A stretch of DNA of 64,000 nucleotides. It comes from Nemertoderma westbladi (taxonomy: Eukaryota; Xenacoelomorpha; Nemertodermatida; Nemertodermatidae). This document shows positions 1 to 10,130 of the stretch, in pieces (the first letter of the stretch is position 1; each line of letters starts with the position of its first letter). The position numbers and the translations under genes are program-made. The DNA lies in assembly GCA_032718475.1 (NCBI GenBank), contig JAUCBJ010009156.1, positions 1 through 64,000 on the forward strand, written 5' to 3'. The notes beneath the pieces were generated by a model. That model had not been told where the DNA came from. It made no database searches and saw only the letters and a program-made list of their open reading frames with translations.

Positions 1-720
1 CGTGGAAATCATAATGGGTTCCGCAAAGGTCGTGGGACCATGGAGCCCATTTTGGCAATTAGAAAGATAATTGAAGAGTTATCAAAAAAGAAAGACAGAC
101 AACAGGCTATTTTCCTTGTTGACTTCTTCAAGGCCTTTGATTCAGTCTCTCGCTCATGTATGTTCAGCACACTTTCATTATATGGGATTCCTGATGAAAT
201 TATTGCAACAATCAGATAAGTATACGATGGTTCGACTACATTTGTGTCTACTGTTGACGGTGACACAGAACCATTTGAAGTGTTATGGGGCGTCCTCCAG
301 GGACACACTTGCACCATTCTTGTTCATAATTGTGGTTGACTATGTTCTATGCATGTCCTTAGATCATCATAATGATGATGTGGTGATGATAACTCCACCT
401 ACTAGCTCCAGAAGTACCTAACTGATCTAGACTTGCTGATGATTTAGGAGTACTCTCAGAATCACTAGATGGAGCCCAACGGCTTGGCTCCTCAACCCAT
501 TATAACAGGATGCTTCTAGTGTTGGTCTTTTTTGTTAACTCCAAGAAGACCAACATTTTGACAGTTAACTTTGAAAGTTCCCAGGACAGGTCTTATCGGA
601 TGAGCATAGGGTGCCTACAGTAAGTTCAAAAGATGGTATGCTTGAGCATGTGGACGACTTCTGTTACCTGGGATCATGGATCCGGAAGTCAGGTGAGGAC
701 CTTCGAATACGTAAGGGAAA
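1..720 (+). pseudogene. Decayed non-LTR retrotransposon (LINE) reverse transcriptase fragment
   Basis: Conceptual translation gives an RT series in the right order: NGFRKGRGT near base 15, the first catalytic block VDFFKAFDSV near 118, GVLQGHT near 290, and a late YLGSWIRKSGED block near 660. The reading frame is broken by a TAA at 217-219 and by frameshifts near 305 and 435. The 5' part lies outside the window. The catalytic (F/Y)xDD box is damaged by a frameshift. Fragments at 21404-21773 and 40590-41110 look like the same family. Identification as a LINE RT is firm; the clade (RTE- or CR1-like) is a guess. Confidence 0.8.
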
Positions 721-749
721 GGGATGAGGATTTGGAAGTCACACTGGTT

Positions 750-795
750 AGCGCTACTGATAAGGCCTGATAGGCCGAAACGTACGTATAGCGCT
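750..795 (+). ncRNA. Hammerhead-ribozyme-like fold, probably inactive
   Basis: Stem I is AGCGCTA (750-756) pairing perfectly with TAGCGCT (789-795). Between them lie CTGATAA (757-763), a perfect GGCC/GGCC stem II with a TGATA loop (764-776), GAAA (777-780), and a minimal stem III closing on GTAC with GTA before stem I. This is the layout of the short-stem-III hammerheads known from retroelements. The canonical core is CUGAUGA; here the G8 position is A, which in studied hammerheads abolishes or cripples cleavage. It sits just after the LINE fragment. I infer a decayed ribozyme; a chance fold is possible but unlikely given the whole pattern. Confidence 0.6.
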
Positions 796-1965
796 GGTTC
801 AACCCCCGTTGATGTGCTTTTTCATTTTTTCCACTTCTGAACAAAACTATTATATTACATCATTAATTACAGTTACATTAACAGCTCACCCAGTGAACAA
901 CAAGCGTGCTAGGCGAATGTGTGGCGAACGACATGTTCGCCAGACGCTCTGGTACATTTCATGAGGTGCGGAATAGATTCGCCAATGATTCTTGTCTGGG
1001 AATATTTTTCAGGTAAGCGCCAGGAGTGCGTGGCGCATACTAAGAATTTCATTAACAGGAATGATTTATCCATCGAATTCCAAGCATGCGTGGTGAATGG
1101 GTTAGGAATGCTTGTCTGCGTATAATATTGGTCAGGATCATTTTCACGGAATTCTTAGATAGACTGTACTATATAAATGTTGGGTTAACAGTCTGGCCAC
1201 TCATCACTCACTGTGTTATACACAGGACTAAACTTAGATATATTTAAATTTGGGCGCAATTTTTTTTAAATCAATGTACTCCATGTTATGAGATGGTAAT
1301 ATTGTTTCTCGTTATTTCTGTAGTTTTGATAATTTATTAATTATTATCGCCTTATTATTTGTGGTACAACTGATGCTGCAGTTTAAATTAATAATTTGAA
1401 TTTATCAATGTAGGAGGTACAATACTGTATACATTATTAGGAGCCCGCTCGACAGAGCCCTGCCTGAGCTGCATCAGCTAGCTGTGGAGTAGGAATGGTG
1501 GAGTGCAGGGCTGTCTGAGATAGAATTCCGGTGCAAATTTGTCGACAATCCGAGGCATACTGTAGTATTGCACGCCGCATCACATCAAGCAAATTGTGGA
1601 TTTCATGGTGGTGGCACCAATTACAAAAACAAAAAATATGTGCAATATTTTATTGAGCCCAACGGCGCCTCATACATGCTATGTAGCGAGCCGATTAAAG
1701 ATCGAGCGCATGGGTAGCCAAGCCAGCTGTCCCAGTAGTCCCTAGCCAGCTGTCCCAGTAGTCCCTAGCCAGCTGTCCCGGTAGTCCCTAGCAGCAATCA
1801 GCAGCAGTTTTTGGTATAGGCCTATTTCGTATTTATTGGTCCGTATACTGATACTGGTATACTCTATACTGGGTTGCAGTTTCTTCATTAGGCTAAATTT
1901 GTTACTTTTTGTGTAGGCCCCCTATTCATTTTAGTATAACCAATATTTATTAAATTAGTACCGGT
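796..1965. other. Non-coding upstream region of SMU1
   Basis: No convincing gene is seen. Short open frames are interrupted and resemble nothing I know. The only clear structure is a 23-bp direct repeat at 1721-1790. The last 100 bases are AT-rich with an ACCGGT just before the SMU1 start codon. No canonical TATA box is evident. Confidence 0.5.
1721..1790. repeat. 23-bp tandem repeat, three copies
   Basis: A unit starting AGCCAGCTGTCCCAGTAGTC repeats three times back to back with one substitution in the last copy. It lies about 180 bp upstream of the SMU1 start. Function unknown. Confidence 0.85.
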
Positions 1966-3507
1966 ATGGCGGCCGTTGAGATAGAATCAGCCGACGTTAT
2001 TCGACTTATTTTACAATACATGAAGGAAAACAATCTCGCTCGATCCATGCAAATTCTTCAGGAGGAAAGTACAGTTTCCCTAAACACGGTGGATTCAGCC
2101 GATAGCTTCATACAAGAAATCCTACAGGGTCATTGGGACACAGTACTGCAGGCTATACAGCACCTAAAACTTCCTGATAAAACTCTCATAGACTTATATG
2201 AACAAGTAGTTCTAGAACTAATAGAACTGCGAGAGTTAGGAGCTGCAAGATCGTTATTGAGACAAACAGATCCGATGATCTGTCTGAAACAACAAAGTCC
2301 GGACCGCTACATTCATCTGGAGAACCTACTGGCTCGCTCCTACTTCGATCCTCGCGAGGCCTACCCGGAAGGGCAGAGTAAGGAGAGGCGCAGACAGGCG
2401 ATAGCGTCTAGTCTCTCCGGGGAGGTGAGTGTAGTCCCTCCCAGCAGGTTGATGGCGTTAGTAGGACAGGCGATTAAATGGCAGCAGCATCAAGGTCTCC
2501 TCCCCCCTGGAGTTCAAATCGACGTGTTTCGAGGTAAGGCCGCGATACGCGACCAAGAGGACGAGAAATACCCGGGAATTATTCACAAAACCATAAAGTT
2601 CGGCTCGAAAACCCACATCGAGTGCTGCGCATTCTCACCGGACGGACAATACCTAGTTAGCGGCTCGGTGGACGGATTTATAGAAGTTTGGAACTTCCAA
2701 ACAGGGAAAATTCGTACCGATTTGAAGTACCAAGGAGCGGATAACTTTATGTTAATGGAGACAGCGGTTCTCTGTCTGGGTTTCAGTGGCGACTCCGAGA
2801 TGCTAGCCACGGGTTCGCAGGATGGGAAGGTAAAGGTGTGGAAGATCGTAACAGGTCAATGTTTGCGAAGGTTGGAGCGCGCGCATACCAAGGGGGTCAC
2901 CTCGGTGGCCTTCTCTAGGGATAACTCACAGATCCTAACCGCATCATTCGACGCCACAATCCGAATCCACGGTCTAAAGTCCGGCAAAACCTTAAAGGAA
3001 CTGCGAGGACATTCCTCGTTCGTTAACCAGGCCGTTTTCCTCCCAGACGGACACCACATAGTGTCGGCTTCAAGCGACGGAACGGTACGAGTCTGGAGTA
3101 TAAAAACCTCAGAGTGTATAAACACGCACAAATCGTTGGGCGGCTCCGGCGTGGATGTTACTGTGCATTCGGTAGCGGGACTCCCTAAACATCCAGACCA
3201 GTTCCTCGTATGTAACCGGAGTAACACGGTAGTCGTGATGAACGTTCAGGGTCAGATCGTTCGCAGTTTCAACTCAGGGAAACGCGAGGGCGGGGATTTC
3301 ATATGTTTTTGTGTTTCCCCCCGCGGCGAGTGGATTTACTGCGTAGGGGAGGATCGCGTCATGTATTGTTTCAGTACAACTAGTGGGAAGTTAGAACGAA
3401 CCCTTACAGTTCACGACTCAGCTGTTATAGGAATTTCTCATCATCCCCATCAGAATATTGTAGCTACTTTCGCTGAGGATGGATTACTTAAACTATGGAA
3501 ACCTTAA
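1966..3507 (+). CDS. SMU1: SMU1-type WD40 splicing factor, single exon
   Basis: A 513-residue protein, the length known for vertebrate SMU1. SMU1 works with IK/RED in the spliceosomal B complex and in alternative splicing, in the nucleus. LisH lies at about residues 6-38 and CTLH at about 40-92 ([20 protein letters not shown]), followed by the conserved [14 protein letters not shown] and [16 protein letters not shown] stretches. WD40 repeats run from about 210 to the end ([20 protein letters not shown]-terminal DGLLKLWKP). The start is the first ATG (ATGGCGGCC) and aligns with the family N-terminus. SMU1 genes in other animals usually have many introns; this one is uninterrupted, so it may be an intact retrocopy or reflect intron loss. 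No poly(A) tract or flanking direct repeat was found. The frame is undamaged, implying selection or youth. Confidence 0.96.
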   Translation: MAAVEIESADVIRLILQYMKENNLARSMQILQEESTVSLNTVDSADSFIQEILQGHWDTVLQAIQHLKLPDKTLIDLYEQVVLELIELRELGAARSLLRQTDPMICLKQQSPDRYIHLENLLARSYFDPREAYPEGQSKERRRQAIASSLSGEVSVVPPSRLMALVGQAIKWQQHQGLLPPGVQIDVFRGKAAIRDQEDEKYPGIIHKTIKFGSKTHIECCAFSPDGQYLVSGSVDGFIEVWNFQTGKIRTDLKYQGADNFMLMETAVLCLGFSGDSEMLATGSQDGKVKVWKIVTGQCLRRLERAHTKGVTSVAFSRDNSQILTASFDATIRIHGLKSGKTLKELRGHSSFVNQAVFLPDGHHIVSASSDGTVRVWSIKTSECINTHKSLGGSGVDVTVHSVAGLPKHPDQFLVCNRSNTVVVMNVQGQIVRSFNSGKREGGDFICFCVSPRGEWIYCVGEDRVMYCFSTTSGKLERTLTVHDSAVIGISHHPHQNIVATFAEDGLLKLWKP

Positions 3508-4582
3508 CTATATTATATGACGCCAATATTTACTCAGGCCGTTACCTTGTGTTTTTTATTTATGTTTGATTTATGTTTCAACAACAAAAAACTAAAGTAA
3601 AAATGATTTGTTTTCTTCATCAATGAAGTTGAGAGTTTAAGTAAAATATCAAATTCTCCGAATAGTATTCTATTCAGGTTGGACATTTTTATATGTGACA
3701 GGGATCATGGAATGTATGGGATCATGCTATATCACTAGCATTCCATTCAGGGATTACACTTTGATTGTTATGTTAATATCTCATAATATCTGTGTATGTC
3801 ATAGTATATGATGCTTAGGATTAACTATTTTAACTTATACTTTGAATTTGAATTTGAATTGTCGTCACCTGGTCATTTGTAAGTTTGAATTTTAATGCTT
3901 GTAAATGTTGCTTTGTATACACCATCTCCCTTAATACAACAACCATTTTTAGGGGGTCGGAGCCCCCCCCCCCCCTAATTTTTTCAAATTTCAATAAAAT
4001 ACAAGGAAATTTGATATGATGATAGTTTAACAACTTTTCTTACTGCTGGCAGAGCCGTATTTTTTAATTTATGCGCTATTTCTATTCAACAAGCCGTTAA
4101 AAATCGTCTATTGGACAAGATTTTACCATCTTTGCGCTGCCTTTATTTTTCGTCTTTGGAACATAATCTAGATATCATTAGAATCACCTTCATCTGCAGA
4201 TTCCGAATCTGAAAACCGCTTAAAAAAATTGCCAATGATATTATTAAAATACTAAGGTGTAAATTTAGAGTCGTAAATCGCTATAACTATAATTTTCGAC
4301 TTATTATTCTAGAATAACATTATTATGTTTGATTTTGTTATTTTCTTAAGAGACATTGAAGGTGCATATGACTAACATGCTGATAGTAGATCATTAATAG
4401 AGAGATTATCAGTAAAAACTTACTATATTACTGCAGCACCTGTTACACCAATAGAGTTATTCAGGGTCCTATTAACAAGTTTGAAACTGAAAGTTATTTT
4501 ATATTTCTTTATACGTGAACCTGCGTCTGGACGTCTTCAGCCCTCCAGGGAAGGATTACGTCATGGATTTTCGGTCCCCAGG
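3508..4582. other. SMU1 3' region and intergenic DNA
   Basis: AT-rich, no gene seen. A run of C at about 3965-3976 is followed by TAATTTTTTCAAATTTC, loosely resembling one end of the fold-back element at 43.9 kb. AATAAA occurs near 3993 and could serve as a distant polyadenylation signal. The region ends at the CCAGG (4578-4582) that is duplicated on the far side of BEL-A. Confidence 0.4.
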
Positions 4583-5780
4583 TGTTTGCGCTTTTGAAGA
4601 CCTTTGACAGTTTAACCTGCCAAATTAGGATGTCTTTTAGATGATATATAGTCTTTAGCCTATGACGAGTATTTGATACACTACATTAGCCGAAGTCAGT
4701 CTATGCGCAATCATTCACCCGCTGGATATACCCGGGAGACGGAATTCGGAGCTTAATGATTGATGGTGTAAGCCTACCGTATTATTCGACTGATCGTAAT
4801 ATATAATCTCTGACAAATATTATTCACTTTCGGGAAATATTAACAGTTCCTTTAGGACGTGGCGCTCTAATTATGTAAACAGAGTTATGACTTAAACCAG
4901 ACGCAATGAGATGGCTATAGATTCACGTATATGGCGCATTCTTTAGGAGATGCTTTGTTATCAGTTACAATCATACACAATGCTGCACAATGCTGCACAC
5001 CAATCTGCCGACCTTCACTAATTTTAGTCACATACAAAGAGAATAACAGACAATACATGTAGGGCCTATAAAATAGCATTAGATTCACTTCAAACCACTT
5101 AACATAGGTCGCAATCGTTTATCTGTAACCGGTCTCTCTAACCTTTAGTATATCAAGAAGGTTGGGTGTCTGACTATTGATCAGTATTCCAAATATAATC
5201 TTCCATCAACAAATATAATGAATAATCGACAGCAAAAGCAGTAATGTTAAGTAAGATATGCATGATATGTTTAGTAAGCATTGAATTGCATTGATAAGGT
5301 AACTCGATTTGCATTGGTATGGTTAGGTTAGTAGTTTGATAACAGATATACGTTCTATAATTAAGCCTACTAATGTAAGACTAAAGACTGAAACACGGAG
5401 GTGCCAAAAGCCGGTGTTCTTAGGCTCTGGGCAAAAACATAACACTGAACTACTGAGTTCTGTATACACCTCCAACACAGAGACAAAAAACGCTCTGATT
5501 GGTCAACCGAACAACGAGAGAACAAAGAAACAAAGAAATGTCGACGTGGCAATATCAGCTGCTAGCCGTCGTCATGGTAGCGACACTGTTTTCAAGAGTA
5601 TCTAGCTTATCGCGTCACGAGATTGCGGATTATGTCCTCTAAAGTACAAATACAGAAGAAATGACGTTTATGTCCTCTAAAACACCAGTACAGCAAGGAC
5701 ACGGCCTTTTTATGCCTGGTAAACCAACTACAGAGTACTTTAAGGGGAAATAACCGGTTAATTACGCAAAAGCTTTTACA
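4583..5780 (-). repeat. BEL-A 3' LTR (element reads on minus strand)
   Basis: 1198 bp, TGTTTG...TTTTACA, near-identical to 15791-16988. The start is set by the CCAGG target duplication before 4583 and the end by loss of similarity after 5780. An 89-codon open frame inside both LTRs is not considered a gene. Confidence 0.93.
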
Positions 5781-5806
5781 CCGCTCCCAGAAAATGGGAT
5801 TTAAGT

Positions 5807-7373
5807 CTATAAAATATAACAAATCACAGTTTCTAAAATATAGAAATACTCTAAACAGTTAGTCTTTCTTACGCGGACGGCGTTTACGCAGCCTTTTGAG
5901 GCTAGCAAGAGTCCTTTTCTCTTTGGGGCGAGCCACTTTACTAGGAGGGCTATAAATCCTGGGTGAAGGGTGCAATATGATTGCATCAGAAGGTGTAGGA
6001 TTATGGTCGGGGTATCCGCCGTTTCGATATGCTTCTCCTCGAGCTGATTTTCCTCCGCTCGTAGCTGGATACGTTCATCCAAAAACTCTCGCAGAGAATG
6101 GGGTTGTCTAAGTTCGATATCTTCTTAGAGATTCTGGATTTCATAATCGAACTGAGATAAAGACAATTCGTTTATCGCTTGGACTTGCTGTTACAACTTA
6201 CGTTTATCTGAACAAATGCAGGTTTCCTTTCTGATCTTTGTAGAATAGCGTTTGACTCGTTTGGTACAACGTTCTCCGCCACTTTGGTGACAGGTTATAT
6301 CGTGTTAAGCCGGGACGATGGTAAGGGTTAAACGGCGATATAAAAAGTCCGCGTCCCAATCCGGCTAGGTAGAATGGGCTAATATCTAGGAAGCCCACAA
6401 CTGGGGTGCCACCGACTAATTGTTCAGGTAACACTAGATCTTTGAGCAGTGAGTACAACTCGGGAGGATCCGTCATACTAATAGGATCAAGAGTCTGAAG
6501 TCTCACTAGGGAATGAGGAGTTCTGATCGAGTATTCCGAAACTCTGATCATTGGTTTATTTAAGGATCGTCTGAGTCGAACGAGCGTAGGTGATACATCG
6601 AACAAGTTTCGCTCGAAACTCCCGTAAGTATAGCGAGTAAAACCGTGTTTAAAGCAATGTCTCCGCGGATGTTTATGTCTTTCCGTTTGTTGGTGGGGTC
6701 TTGGGCATTCATCGCAATAATACCAAAAACGCACGTCTTGTAGGGGAAACGCGAGTGATCTTTCTCCAGCTTACAATATTCCTCCATCCGGTACAACAGG
6801 TAGCGATCGATCGGCGGTAAGATACACCATAGTGTAATAGAGCCGTTTGAGTTCCACCAGGCGGTCATGAGGTGTACCTTGAGGATATCGAGTTTCTAGA
6901 TTCTGTTGACTGGTAATATCGAGATAGGTTTCTCTCAAGAATTCCAGGTATTTGGTGGAGTCGCTGCGTTTATCCGGCTCTTCGACATCTGCACTTTCGA
7001 GTCGGTTTCGAATAGAATTTTCGTGTTCGAGTCTCAATTTATCGTTCCGCTTCCACTGGGTATGATATTTAAATAAACCATTTCCCTTTGGTGTCTATAT
7101 CGTTCGTATCGTGTAGGTCGATAGGATGACCAGTAGTTAAGAAGTCCATATACATACCATTACGATGCGTATAGCGAGCGGTGAATTTTCTACAGTCTAA
7201 CCCACGCGCAAGTTGCTCCCGGGACATTGGCGGTTAGATATAACGACCATCGTCCTCCGTAGTAGTTGGACCAGCGTCGCCGCGTATCAAGCTATCAACA
7301 AACGCTTGTAAAGGTAGAGTATATCTTTCCCTGATACCAAGATCATCTTCTATCAACTCAATCATATCTGCTA
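5807..7373 (-). pseudogene. BEL-A accessory (env-position) reading frame, decayed
   Basis: Between pol and the 3' LTR several minus-strand open frames follow one another and break at stops and frameshifts: from about 7373 (start MIELIEDDLG), 7037-6771, 6868-6560, 6734-6204 and 6082-5807. Together they look like one former protein of about 450-500 residues. A Cys/His-rich stretch begins CDECPRPHQQTERHKH and continues with RRHCFKHG, possibly a metal-binding site. No signal peptide or membrane segment typical of an envelope protein is visible. I do not recognise the family, and it does not resemble the accessory ORF of BEL-B. Confidence 0.5.
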
Positions 7374-9011
7374 TATAAGTTTATCCATATTATAATGAGT
7401 TTATATTTAGGCGAGCGGGCGTCGCTGCCTACCCCTCTCTGCCCCCGGACAGTGCGAGATCCTCAGCGCTGGTGTACTTTCGCCGATGTGCCTATCGCCA
7501 ACGTCGTAGCTGCACAACGACTACAACAACCAGCACGAGCCACTCCACCGTCCTTCCCAAAGGCTTAGATATACTTCAGGTTCTTACTGGAGAGTTAGGG
7601 TTACTTTCACAATTGCGACTCGCTACTGTAAACACACCTTAGTAGTAACATTCACCTACAAACGCACAAATTCCACGTAACAGTCACAAATGGTACACAT
7701 TCTATCACACATTCGGGTCATTTGTCCGTTAGTCAAGTGCCTTCCAGAATGTCACGTTGTTATTATGTATTCTTGGATACTAGCGGTGTGCTATTTATTC
7801 CGTATGCTATTCAATACGCAAGCTCTTTATTGTTCTTTTAATTCACTTCTAATTCTAGCGTGGTTGTTGCCATGGTGACATTATGGAAAGCTAGCGGTAG
7901 AATTAGGGTAATTCTCATGCATACAGATCTGGGATGCTATTTAATAGTAAGTCTTTAATGGTCAATATCCCCTTTATACATGATTCTATGAATTTTATCG
8001 GCTATTGACTATACATTGGAGATTCTCGCACACAAATACACTTAATAGAGTGAATCTCCGCTCCCATGATCTATTAATTAATGGAATTTTGGGAATGTTA
8101 TAAATTGTACAAAATGACAATTTATTAAATTCATTGAAATATCTGAATTTAAATTTATTCCCGTAAATTTTATTATTTAATGTTAAATAGACACAATTTT
8201 ATTCCAGAAAGTGTCTGGGGACTGGGATCCTTGATTCTAGGAATTTTGTCCTTTTAAGAGTATCGGTAAGTGCTACGATATCTTAATCGACTAGAATTTT
8301 AAAGGATCTGATATTTGACAGATTTTTGTAAATATTAATAATTAATATTTAGGATGGGCACCAGTTTATTCCAGAACTTGTCTGGGGACGTTAACCATTG
8401 ATTCTAGAAATTTGTCTTTCAAGTATATCGATGGGTGCCGCGATATCTTAATTGACTAGAATTACAGATGGTCAAAGGGTTTAACAGATTTATTTCGCGT
8501 TATACGCTACTGTTAGAGGGACATCACGCTACTATATGTATTATTTAATATACGGTATGAGAGCAATATCGCACGAAGCAATGTCAGTGTGAAGAGGCAA
8601 GTCGTTTCCAAGGTCTACCCAGAGCTTGATTTAGCCGAGACACGAGGATCTGAACTTTGCATTCCTAATACTCTGCCTACCAATAATACTTAAATATAGT
8701 AGTGGCTTTATTGTACTTTAATAAGTACGGATATTTCATCTTACTGTAGTCACGTATTTATAATATGATACGGGCAGTAAGGAAAGAGAAAAAGAATTAT
8801 TTCTCGCCGTCGCACTAAATATATAATATACGTAATTAAATAATAAACGCGAATATATATTGCACTAATCTACTAAATAATCTCTAAAATACCATACTAC
8901 TAAATAAAATTAAATAAAACGATTAAAATAAAATTACATAATAATACATACATAAATATAAAAATAAAACAAATACAAAATAATAGAGTCACACACCCCC
9001 TCCATATGTTG
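7374..9011. other. BEL-A internal non-coding region with an internal duplication
   Basis: AT-rich between pol remnant and accessory frame. A segment at about 8195-8325 recurs diverged at about 8352-8470 (shared TTTATTCCAGAA, GTCTGGGGAC, TTGATTCTAG and GATATCTTAAT). 8870-9000 is almost pure A/T. A G/C-richer stretch at 7410-7570 might be the N-terminal end of the accessory frame, but no sustained open frame is present. Confidence 0.5.
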
Positions 9012-10124
9012 TTACGTTATGGAGTCCCTAGATGTTTGAAGGATTAGGGAGGTGGTCGTGGGAAGAGAATCTTGCCTTCCACAGTTTCCGGAGAGTCCTC
9101 CATTCCCTTCCGGTAAACACAAACGACCGACTGGGTGATTGAGTCGCTGCATCCCGAATACAATTCCAGGTTTTCTCTTCGTCCTGGAATAGTGACGATA
9201 GAAACATCGCTCTAGGTACACGACGGCCTTACAAAGCCGATTCCAGGAGCTATAGTGGTCCGTCGCTCCCTGTAGGAGAGGTGAGAGTCCCTGCAAGACG
9301 TCTGATGTTCCAGAGCTCCAATCGCTCTCTCTGATCTTCATGAAGGATCCACTCGCGGTGGGGAGGTCCAGATCCACGGCGTCGTCCCTGGCAATATGTA
9401 ATACTGACAGATCTATCCCGGGTTCAAATAACTCCGATCCACCCGTCCGGGTTTTAGGTTTGACTTTCTCCGCTCCCTTGGCTGGTCTAATCTCAGTCGG
9501 AGTAAGATGGGGAGGCCATTCATCCTCCTTACTCAGGAAGTCGGGTTCACCTAACCGGTCTGTAGTATCTGTCAGTTCTTGAGGAGTTGCTCCTCTGGAA
9601 GCGATGTCAGTTGGATTAAACTTCTTGGGGCAATATCTCCATTGATCTACATTGGAGCTAATATCGTCATTATCTGAGGAGTATGGTGTTCCCTCAGTTG
9701 GGTCGTCTCCCTCACTAGTATCATCTTCCCATTCACTCACCTGGCAGACGCGATCTTGAAGCAGTCTTTCTCTGAGCGTTCTTCGGGAAGGTCCAGTAAG
9801 GTACCAACCTACTCTAGTTCTTACCGCATAGGTCTGAAGTGGTTGCGGTTGAGCAGGTCGTTTCTCCAATGTCTCCAGCGCCTCATGCGCGTTTTGACCG
9901 ATTAATATTTGTACTCCAGGATAATCGGTGTCGAATCTAGGAATGTTAAGTTGTTGGGCATGATCATCTTCGTCCCAATTATAAGGTTCCACTTGGGTGG
10001 TAGCGAAGTTCTTTATTGCCACCATTTTGACTGACCTTATACTGTGTTCTCCTAGTTTATCCTGTGGAGTGGACAACTCACCTATATAATAGTCGGCAGC
10101 CACAGCAGATTTCCAAACCTGCAT
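9012..10124 (-). pseudogene. BEL-A pol remnant: protease-distal segment joined to RNase H-end segment
   Basis: The first about 115 codons resemble the region after the BEL/Pao protease (VQILIGQNAHEAL; RTRVGWYLTGP). The frame then passes through an acidic linker straight into WRYCPKKFNPTDIASRG, a motif normally near the end of the RNase H region several hundred residues later. No RT core (no YVDD) and no integrase (no HHCC or DDE) follow; the frame ends at 9012. I infer an internal deletion removing RT and most of RNase H, plus loss of integrase. It is in the same frame as the upstream gag-protease, separated by one TAA at 10131-10133. Confidence 0.75.
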
Positions 10125-10130
10125 GATCCC

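Noticed and set aside
2583-3227. Minus-strand open frames inside SMU1
   Set aside because: Shadows of the conserved SMU1 coding sequence; no homology or start context.
5336-5605. 89-codon frame, also present at 16544-16813
   Set aside because: It lies in both BEL-A LTRs and has no recognisable features; identical copies simply reflect LTR identity.
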